This document shows positions 6,814 to 12,507 of a stretch of DNA of 12,507 bases, piece after piece. The notes below the pieces were generated by a model. It saw nothing but the letters and a program-made list of their open reading frames with translations, did no database searches and was not told the origin of the DNA. The translations under genes were made by a program, and so were the position numbers. The stretch is from CAZWHE01 sp964633825. Lineage in GTDB: Bacteria; Planctomycetota; B15-G4; CAYZWU01. The stretch is from assembly GCA_964633825.1 (NCBI GenBank), contig CAZWHE010000124.1:1-12507 (forward strand), written 5' to 3'. The number at the start of each line of letters is the position of its first letter. Position 1 is the stretch's first letter.

Positions 6814-6939
6814 GTTAACGAATCGAGTTGAGGGAAGGTTCGTAAAAAAAAAAAAAAAAAACAAAAAAAGAAACCCGCCACGTGCCCAAACCCTTGCCAG
6901 GGCCGCCACCGCCTTTAATAGGACGACCCCCCCCACCAC
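6814..6939. repeat. Diverged copy A of the helicase 3' end and downstream sequence
   Basis: This stretch parallels 6950-7075: GTTAACG, GGGA, a TAAAA... run of 18 A, then CACGTG, AGGGCCGCCACCGCCTTT and GGACGACCCC line up in order with the second copy. Read on the minus strand it encodes GGGGRPIKGGGGPGKG, a near copy of the helicase C-terminus, but lacks the stop codon found there. It ends exactly at the N gap. Confidence 0.75.
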
Positions 6940-6949
6940 NNNNNNNNNN
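6940..6949. other. Assembly gap (10 N)
   Basis: Ten undetermined bases, a conventional scaffold spacer, between the two diverged copies at 6814-6939 and 6950-7075. The true distance here is unknown and may be negative, that is, an overlap. Confidence 0.95.
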
Positions 6950-7023
6950 GTTAACGCATCCCCTTGCGGGACGGGTGGTAAAAAAAAAAAAAAAAAAACG
7001 AAGAAAGCGTCCGCTCACGTGCG

Positions 7024-8604
7024 CTATCCCTTGCGAGGGCCGCCTCCGCCTTTTCGAGGACGTCCCCCTCCTCGAGGACGTCCCCCTCCTCGAGGACGTC
7101 CCCCTCCTTGAGAACGCCCCCCTTTTCGGGAGCGATCCCCTCTGTGTGAACTGCCTTTCTTTCCGTGGTATTTCTTCTCGCGTCTGCCGGAAACCCTCTC
7201 TTGCGGAGCCGGCCCTTCCCGCGGGTAGAGCGGTTTGTGAAGCGTTTCCTGGTAAAACTCATCGAAAAGCATGGCCACGACCTCGGCCGAATCTCCCGTC
7301 TCGGCCAGCGACTTGGCGAGATGGATGAAGCGGCCGAGACGCTCCCTCTTCAGGCCCGACAGGTTCCGGTACTTTTCCTCGAGCATGACCCGCAGGCGCT
7401 CGGTCACCCTCTTTTCCAGCTCCTCGTCGGAAGGAAGCTCCTTCCTGATGAGGTGGAGATCGGTCTGCCGGGCGCGCTTCTTGAGCTCCATCTCCTCGAT
7501 CACGTCGACGAGGCTGATGGCGATTCCCGTCTCGCCGGCCCGCCCCGTTCGCCCCGCCCTGTGGATATAGTGGTCGTGAGCCTGGGGGAGGTTGTAGAGG
7601 ATGACATATCCGAGCTCGCTGATGTCGATGCCGCGCGCGGCCACGTCCGTGGCAACGAGAAAGCGCAGCTTCCCCTCGCGGATGCGGACCATGACCCTGT
7701 CCCGCTCCTTCTGTGAGAGATCGCCCGACAGAAAATCGGCGTCGTACCCGAAGTTGTGCAGGAAGAGACCGAGATACTCGACCTCGCGCTTCGTGTTGCA
7801 GAAGATGAGGGCGGCCTCGGGGTTTTCCATCTCGATGATCTTCAAGAGGGCGCGGTCCTTGTTCATCGCGTCGGTCACGTAATAGGTGTGTTCCACCTCC
7901 TCCACGTGAAGCATGTCGCTGCTGAGGCTCACCTGCTCGGCGTTGTCCGTGAAGCGCTGCGCCAGCGCCGCCACGCCGGGCGGGATCGTGGCCGAGAAGA
8001 GGGCGGTGGTTCGTCTCCGGGAGATATAGGTCATGATCTTGATCATCGACCTGTAGAATCCCATGGACAGCATCTCGTCCGCCTCGTCGAAGATGAGGAA
8101 CCGGATCTTTTCGAGAGAGACGCGCCCGCTCATGAGATGGTCGATCATGCGGCCGGGCGTGGCCACGATGACCTGGACCTTTTGCCGGAACGCTTCGATC
8201 TGGGGCCCGTAGGCCGTTCCGCCATACACGGACACGGAACGAATCCCCGTGCCGCGGGTCAGCTCCTTCACCACGCCGAAGACCTGCTCGGCCAGCTCGC
8301 GCGTCGGGACGAGCACCAGCCCCTGCACATCGCCGCGCTCCGCATCGATGCCCATGAGAAGGGGGAGCACGAAGGCCGCCGTCTTGCCCGACCCCGTCCT
8401 GGACTGAACGAGAACGTCCTTCCCCTCTCTCAGGATGGGCACGACCTTTTCCTGAACAGGCATGGGAGCAGTCCAGCCCTGACGTTCCACGTTCTCCCGC
8501 AGCACGGCAGGCAAATCGTCAAACCGGAAAATCTTCTCTTTCTCAAGCCGGTCTTCGGCGGAAGGAGTGTCTCCTTCCCGGCTTCCGTTCAAATCGTCGG
8601 TCAT
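7024..8604 (-). CDS. DEAD-box ATP-dependent RNA helicase with repetitive RG-rich tail
   Basis: A 526-aa DEAD-box helicase that unwinds RNA duplexes in ribosome assembly, mRNA decay or cold adaptation. All core motifs are present: Q motif (PMPVQEK, 47-53), I SRTGSGKT (68-75), Ia PTRELAEQ (100-107), Ib TPGR (149-152), II DEAD (173-176), III SAT (204-206), IV IFCNTK (267-272), V VATDVAARGID (317-327) and VI HRAGRTGRAG (348-357). After a helical region (about 375-455) comes a basic tail rich in Gly, Arg and Lys (471-526) with the hexapeptide GGGRPR repeated, a typical unstructured RNA-binding tail; I see no RRM-type domain as in DbpA. ATG at 8602-8604 follows GGAG by 9 nt; an ATG five codons upstream overlaps that site and is less likely. 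The gene reaches a TAG at 7024-7026, so its end is complete despite the nearby assembly gap. Confidence 0.96.
   Translation of the reverse strand: MTDDLNGSREGDTPSAEDRLEKEKIFRFDDLPAVLRENVERQGWTAPMPVQEKVVPILREGKDVLVQSRTGSGKTAAFVLPLLMGIDAERGDVQGLVLVPTRELAEQVFGVVKELTRGTGIRSVSVYGGTAYGPQIEAFRQKVQVIVATPGRMIDHLMSGRVSLEKIRFLIFDEADEMLSMGFYRSMIKIMTYISRRRTTALFSATIPPGVAALAQRFTDNAEQVSLSSDMLHVEEVEHTYYVTDAMNKDRALLKIIEMENPEAALIFCNTKREVEYLGLFLHNFGYDADFLSGDLSQKERDRVMVRIREGKLRFLVATDVAARGIDISELGYVILYNLPQAHDHYIHRAGRTGRAGETGIAISLVDVIEEMELKKRARQTDLHLIRKELPSDEELEKRVTERLRVMLEEKYRNLSGLKRERLGRFIHLAKSLAETGDSAEVVAMLFDEFYQETLHKPLYPREGPAPQERVSGRREKKYHGKKGSSHRGDRSRKGGRSQGGGRPRGGGRPRGGGRPRKGGGGPRKG
7055..7126. repeat. 18-bp tandem repeat coding the helicase tail
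   Basis: CGAGGACGTCCCCCTCCT occurs three times in a row without change (7055-7072, 7073-7090, 7091-7108), followed by a degenerate unit (7109-7126). Each unit codes for six residues (GGGRPR) and so preserves the frame; copy number could vary between strains without breaking the protein. Confidence 0.9.
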
Positions 8605-8642
8605 ACGACAGTACTCCACTCAGGGATTGTTGGTGAATTTCC

Positions 8643-8765
8643 AACCCGGTCAAATGAAGCCGCCCATTTAACCCTAATCCGCCTGAAATTTCCGGCATAA
8701 AACCGTACGCTCGCCCGAGAGCGACGCTCATTCTTGAATATCGACGATGTGAACCCGGTCAAATG
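8643..8765. repeat. 14-bp direct repeats around an element fragment
   Basis: AACCCGGTCAAATG occurs at 8643-8656 and again at 8752-8765, where it covers the last codons and the TGA of the HEAT-repeat gene. The 95 bp between contain a 19-bp exact match (8685-8703) to the arm of the 187-bp palindrome at 4620-4638, with weaker similarity on to about 8722. This looks like an insertion footprint, with the HEAT gene's tail duplicated on the far side. Confidence 0.55.
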
Positions 8766-10666
8766 CCGAAGGAGAGAAGTTCCTCAACGATGGGGAACTC
8801 GTTGGCATAGTTGGAGTCAGCGGCCACCCGGTCTAGGTAGGGAGCCTTCTGACTCATGATTAGCCTGGAAATCACTTCGAAACAGAGCATGTAGGTGAGC
8901 TCGTCCGAAGATTTGGTGGTAATGTATTCGAGAAGTCTTTTGACCACGCCCGTGTCGCCGAGAAAGATGAGGCTCTTTGCGGCCATGGTCTTCGTCGACT
9001 CGCTGTTCGACGAGATCAGGGCGTTGGTCAGGTCGAAAACAGAGTCGTTGTCGTTCAACAGGCAGAGGGCGACCGCGGCCTGGTTGCTCACCTCGGGGAC
9101 ATTCTTTTCGGCCAGCGTCGTCCTGAGAAGCGGAACGGCCGCCGGATCGCCGATCATGCCGAGAGCCATGGCGCAATAGCCGCGAACGTAAGGCGAGTCA
9201 CCCTTTTTGAGAAAGGCGGCGAGATCCTTGGACGCTTTCCGGCCTCCGGCCAGGCCGAGCGCAATGGCGGCCGCTCCCCGAGTCGACCGGCTGCGGGTCT
9301 CGACGAGCACGTCGTACAGGTCATCCACAACGCCGTCCGCCGGGGCGTTTTGACCGGCGAGGCCAAGGGCCAGGCATGCCCAGGCCCGGTCGGAAGTGGA
9401 ATTTCTTTTCAGCACAACTCTGATGTTTTTGAGAGCCGTTCGCCCGCCGATCCGGCCCATGGAGATGAGGGCGAAACCCCTCAGGCTCGGGTCCTTGGCG
9501 TTTCCGTAACAGCGAAAGAGGCTCTTGACCGCTTCCTCATCACCGGGCAGAGCGATGGAACCGATCCCCAGAGCCGCCGATTGCCTGACCGCAACATGCC
9601 TCGATTTGAGGTGTCTGATCAGATGGGGAAGCACAACGGGGTTTTTCGTCTTTCCCATGGCGGCCACGGCAGCGCTGACGAGCCTGTAGTCTGTTTTTCC
9701 CCTGCCGGCGAAATCGACAAGAAAACGCACCGCTTCCTCGCCGCCGTTCTCTTCTCCGCCCACGAGCAGACCCAGGCTCTCGAGCGCCAGGGCCCGCACA
9801 TCATCGCCCGCCGACTCGTCTCGGGCCACGTTCCGGAGAAGATCGCGCACGGGGCCTATGTTTCTGGCGCCGTCCGAATCGGAGAGGGCGAGCGAGATCG
9901 CGGCGAAGCCGCGCAGATGGGGCGGGATCGATGAGCTTCCCACGAGCTTGACGGCGTATTCGGTCCCCCTGGCCAGATGGAGGAGCGTGTACCGTGCCCT
10001 GCCGTTAGCCGAAAGCCCGAGCCCGAGGACGGCCGACGATTGAACGGTCTTGTGACCGTCCTGCAGCATCTTGATCATTTTCGGTATGGAGGCGTCGTCG
10101 TTCAGCCTCCCCAGGCTGATCGATGCGGCGCGCCTCAAGTGAGCCGATTTGTCGTTGAGAAAGAGCCTCAGCGTTGCGACCGCGCTGCCTCGGATCCGGT
10201 CGCGCGTCGTCTTGCGTGTGCGATCGGGATCGGGTGAGACCGTTACCGGGCCGTTGAGACCCGGCCTGCTGCCGGGAAAGGAGAGAAATTGATACCGATT
10301 GCGCGCCCACCAGTATTCCCAGGTATATGTGGAGCCCGAGGGGGACCTATTTCTCCTCGTGAAGCCGCCCCGGCCCCGGTTCGAGGGGGGAGCGCTTCCC
10401 GTCGCCGGGCCTCTTGAAGGCCCGGGAGCTCCCGGTCCTGCTGTGGCGGGACCGATCGATCCGGGTGTTGCGGGCCCCCCCTTGTTATCGCCGGAATCAC
10501 CAACGGGATCAGGAATATCGATGGGCTTAGGAGGAGGCGGGGGTTTGTAGTTGCCGCTGTTGCACCAAGCCTTGCAGTGCTTGACGGCGGAATGAGGCGC
10601 AACCGTAAAAAACAAGATCACTACGAAGATGCAGAATAAAGGAACGAACACCTTCCGAGAGATCAT
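8759..10666 (-). CDS. Secreted HEAT-repeat protein with Pro/Gly-rich linker
   Basis: A 635-aa protein of unknown specific function. An N-terminal signal or anchor sequence (hydrophobic residues about 6-23) is followed by Cys31 and Cys35, a low-complexity Pro/Gly/Ala-rich stretch (about 41-110), a Trp-rich motif TWEYWWARNRYQFL (115-128), and then from about 155 to the C-terminus repeated helical pairs of HEAT type. Recurring signatures such as LRRAASISLGRL, VRQSAALGIGSIAL, TRGAAAIALGLAG and VRGYCAMALGMIG mark successive repeats. HEAT solenoids are usually protein-binding scaffolds; here the signal suggests the periplasm or cell surface. ATG at 10664-10666 has AAAGGGG about 9 nt upstream. The Trp-rich motif before HEAT repeats recalls secreted proteins of planctomycete-like bacteria, from memory and not proven here. 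Neighbours give no functional clue. Confidence 0.85.
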   Translation of the reverse strand: MISRKVFVPLFCIFVVILFFTVAPHSAVKHCKAWCNSGNYKPPPPPKPIDIPDPVGDSGDNKGGPATPGSIGPATAGPGAPGPSRGPATGSAPPSNRGRGGFTRRNRSPSGSTYTWEYWWARNRYQFLSFPGSRPGLNGPVTVSPDPDRTRKTTRDRIRGSAVATLRLFLNDKSAHLRRAASISLGRLNDDASIPKMIKMLQDGHKTVQSSAVLGLGLSANGRARYTLLHLARGTEYAVKLVGSSSIPPHLRGFAAISLALSDSDGARNIGPVRDLLRNVARDESAGDDVRALALESLGLLVGGEENGGEEAVRFLVDFAGRGKTDYRLVSAAVAAMGKTKNPVVLPHLIRHLKSRHVAVRQSAALGIGSIALPGDEEAVKSLFRCYGNAKDPSLRGFALISMGRIGGRTALKNIRVVLKRNSTSDRAWACLALGLAGQNAPADGVVDDLYDVLVETRSRSTRGAAAIALGLAGGRKASKDLAAFLKKGDSPYVRGYCAMALGMIGDPAAVPLLRTTLAEKNVPEVSNQAAVALCLLNDNDSVFDLTNALISSNSESTKTMAAKSLIFLGDTGVVKRLLEYITTKSSDELTYMLCFEVISRLIMSQKAPYLDRVAADSNYANEFPIVEELLSFGI

Positions 10667-10722
10667 CTCATACCCCTTTCGATCTGCGGGGTTTTTGACC
10701 GGAATACCTTGATCTGCATTGA

Positions 10723-10752
10723 AGTATACAATAATGACATGCCCGGTGTAAC
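10723..10752 (-). promoter_or_regulatory. Possible promoter of the HEAT-repeat gene
   Basis: On the minus strand GTTACA (10747-10752, four of six consensus bases) and TATACT (10723-10728, five of six) are 18 bp apart, about 57 bp upstream of the HEAT-protein ATG. The site falls in the only AT-richer part of this 104-bp intergenic space. Sequence match only. Confidence 0.35.
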
Positions 10753-10770
10753 AGGATGATCGCTTTGAGG

Positions 10771-12507
10771 CTAATAAACCTGAAATCCGAAACCATCCAC
10801 GGACCAGACCTCGCTCTGGAGCGAACCGATCAGGACCTTCAGGGAGTAGCTTCCGAGCGGGGCGGAACCGGATATGTCCGTAGAAAGATGGGCCGAGATT
10901 TCCTTCCCGGCATTCAAATGGACCTGCTGCGGTCCCGTGACGGTATCACGGGTCGAATCGGGATTGATGATCACGATCGAAACCTCGATGTCCTGGCCGG
11001 AAGCCGTGGTGTTTTTCAGAGTCAGCTGATATCCCAGCGATCCGCCCGGCTGGACCTGGGTGCTGTCGGGTTCGACGTCTACGGTAACGGGAGGCTGATA
11101 TTCGAGCAGTTCCTCGATCACGTCGATGCATATCCGTGCATCGTATTCGCCTTCCCAGAACCGGACGATCCCCTGCTTGTCGATGATGTAGTCCTGCGGA
11201 TAGGGCGCCTCGGGATCGGGCACGCGGTAAACCTGGTAATTGCTGGGATAGGGATCGTGCAGGCCGGTCGCCCGCACCCTGTAGACGTCCCTGAGACCCT
11301 CCAGGTCGTTCATACTGGTTGCCAGGTTGAAGAGCATGAAATCGTCGTCTTTGTATATTTCGTAGAGGCCGCCGTCGCTCGCCGCACCTTGCGACGCGCA
11401 CAGAGGTCACCACAAGCCGCCGAATTCGAGATAGATCACCTTCCCTCTGTAATCGGACAGGTAATGCCAGTACCCGTCGGGATCTTTGAGCACGAAATCG
11501 GGCGCCTCCGAATCGACCTGGGGAAAGGAGGTGTTGTTCTTGTAAACGTACTGCTTGTATGAAGGCTCGTCGGGATCATTCGAATTGTACAGAAGGCTGC
11601 CGTCGACTGTTCCCGATCCGGACGCCGTGACCCGGACCTTGCGCGAAAGGCCCGCCCCCAGGGTGAAGACCTGGGGATCGACCTGGATCCCCGAAGGAAT
11701 GTTGCTCACCGACACGTTCAGGTCCTCCGTTCCCGTGTTTCTCACCTTCACTTCGATTTCCTCGGACGATACGACCTCGCCGAAATCGAGGCGCGCCGGG
11801 GAAACGTCGATGTCGGGGCTGCCGTCCGGTTCGGCCAGGTAGGTCGACATCCCGCGCCAGTCGGCGACAACGACAAGGCCTTTGCCGCCGTAATCAACGA
11901 TGTCGGCGCCCATGGCCCATGTCTTCGTGTTGTCCCAGGCCGTCCTCTTGATGTGTGCCGGATCACTGACATCGAAGATTTCGAGAGCCGTCCACGAGCC
12001 GACAGCGACCTGATGATTCAGTATTCCCGACCCGAAGGCATTGCCCAAGGTTTTGGCCTGGTCGAGCAGGACGGGAGACGCGGGCGAGGAAATATCGACC
12101 GTTGCGATTCCACCCGATCCGAGTGAGAGAACGGCCACGCTTCCATCGAGAACGATGTGGTTGGCCAGTCCCGGCAGGGGAAGGACGGCCACCTCCGCGG
12201 GCGGGTTGGTGAGCCGGACGACGGAGAGCCCGGACCGGCCGTTGGCTACAAAGAGATAGGAACCCGAAACCTCCACATCCCAGCACGCGTTGTCGGCGAG
12301 GTTGATCTGACTCAGAAAGGCGGGATTGGCCGGGTTCGACACGTCGAACGCCTCGATGCCCATCTGGTGCGCGGCCACATAGAACATGGAATTGTCGAGC
12401 ACGCCGTTTTCGTGCAGCGTGTCCGGGTCGGTCGGATCATATCCGCAGAGATAGCTCGGCATGGAACCGCCGCTGATATCATAGATCTCAAAACCCTTGT
12501 TCCTCTG
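10771..12507 (-). CDS. Selenocysteine-containing redoxin with LVIVD-repeat and ASH domains, 5' end cut by window
   Basis: One reading frame of 578 codons runs from the right edge to TAG at 10771-10773, interrupted only by TGA at 11407-11409. Residue numbers count from the edge. Residues 1 to about 225 are LVIVD-type beta-propeller repeats (GFEIYDISGGSMPSYL, GIEAFDVSNPANPAFL, ALEIFDVSDPAHIKR). Residues about 230-325 resemble an ASH/choice-of-anchor domain (DIDVSPARLDFGEVV). A TlpA/AhpC-type redoxin begins near 334 (SEAPDFVLKDPDGYWHYLSD, then GKVIYLEFGGLW366). The TGA is codon 367, followed by P368, L369 and C370, so the motif W-U-P-L-C replaces W-C-x-x-C; YPQDYIID (436-443) carries the conserved Pro. 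A C-terminal Ig-like segment fills about 472-578. Reading TGA as selenocysteine gives an intact UxxC oxidoreductase. Alternatives are a Cys-to-stop mutation or a sequence error. The N-terminus, and thus secretion, cannot be seen. Confidence 0.82.
11369..11406 (-). promoter_or_regulatory. Predicted bacterial SECIS element
   Basis: The 38 nt right after the in-frame UGA can fold into one hairpin. The upper stem pairs CGUCGC with GCGGCG around a five-base loop AAGGU (11386-11390). After a G-A mismatch three more pairs follow, and with one bulged A further pairs reach almost back to the UGA. The loop starts 16 nt after the UGA; in E. coli fdhF the spacing is about 17 nt and the loop contains AGGU, so geometry and loop are close. 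The GC-rich context makes chance hairpins common, so this supports rather than proves the selenocysteine reading. Confidence 0.6.

Larger units (their letters stand above)
6746..7023. other. Intergenic region with duplicated contig-end sequence
   Basis: Between the helicase stop and the receptor start there is no credible gene. The stretch holds runs of 18 A (6844-6861) and 19 A (6980-6998), a 10-N gap, and two diverged copies of the same roughly 120-bp sequence. The frames covering it translate poly-A/T into Phe or Lys runs and repeat the end of the helicase, so they are not genes. A TTATAT hexamer about 18 bp upstream of the receptor ATG could be a -10 box, but no good -35 accompanies it. 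Confidence 0.75.

Noticed and set aside
6980..6998. Rho-independent terminator after the helicase, based on the T-run on the coding strand
   Set aside because: No stable GC-rich stem of useful length precedes the run, and the region is of doubtful sequence quality at a contig end.
6815..7018. Second small helicase-like gene encoding GGGGRPIKGGGGPGKG
   Set aside because: It spans the N gap and poly-A runs and copies the helicase tail from the duplicated contig end; there is no start signal or domain.
7055..7126. CRISPR array
   Set aside because: The 18-bp units are directly contiguous with no spacers and they encode protein.
1..12507. Alternative genetic code in which UGA is always sense
   Set aside because: UGA is the natural terminator of the dehydrogenase, LeuC-like, HD and HEAT genes at the expected family ends, and known UGA-reassigned bacteria are mostly low-GC.

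Overview
The window carries eight protein genes, all on the minus strand, so transcription runs from high to low coordinates. The organism looks like a high-GC, Gram-negative bacterium: there is a TonB-dependent outer-membrane receptor, strong Shine-Dalgarno sites and secreted multidomain proteins. The mix of a secreted HEAT-repeat protein and an LVIVD/ASH/redoxin protein recalls deep-branching FCB, PVC or Acidobacteria-like lineages, but the sequence alone does not fix the phylum. UGA is the ordinary stop of four genes here (IDH-like, LeuC-like, HD, HEAT), so a general UGA reassignment is unlikely. Runs of 12 C, 18 A and 19 A and a 10-N gap show this is draft sequence.

Layout from high to low coordinates. 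(1) 12507-10771: a gene cut off by the right edge, whose reading frame is split by one TGA at 11407-11409. That TGA sits exactly where the first Cys of a thioredoxin CxxC motif belongs (W-U-P-L-C), and an SECIS-like hairpin with an AAGGU loop starts right after it. I read this as one selenoprotein rather than two ORFs. (2) 10666-8759: a secreted HEAT-repeat protein with a Pro/Gly-rich linker. (3) 8604-7024: a DEAD-box RNA helicase with a repetitive Arg/Gly-rich tail. (4) 6745-4652: a TonB-dependent receptor. (5) 4351-514: an HD-domain hydrolase followed by LeuC-like and LeuD-like hydro-lyase subunits and, after a 400-bp spacer, an isocitrate/homoisocitrate-type dehydrogenase. (6) 500-1: the start of a second aconitase-family large subunit that appears broken by a homopolymer frameshift and an in-frame TGA.

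Genes in groups 5 and 6 form a plausible metabolic unit. A hydro-lyase would isomerise a 2-hydroxy- to a 3-hydroxy-polycarboxylate and the dehydrogenase would oxidatively decarboxylate it, as in citrate, homocitrate or isopropylmalate chemistry. The exact substrate is not settled: the LeuD substrate loop is YTYT and the dehydrogenase loop is S-P-I-V-R-L-R.

The intergenic spaces are unusually structured. There is a 146-bp near-palindrome with CACGTG-centred ends at 1779-1924, a 187-bp near-palindrome touching the receptor stop codon at 4465-4651, and a decayed copy of one arm of the latter at 8680-8722 between 14-bp direct repeats. The N gap at 6940-6949 lies between two diverged copies of the same sequence, which looks like an unmerged overlap between two contig ends.
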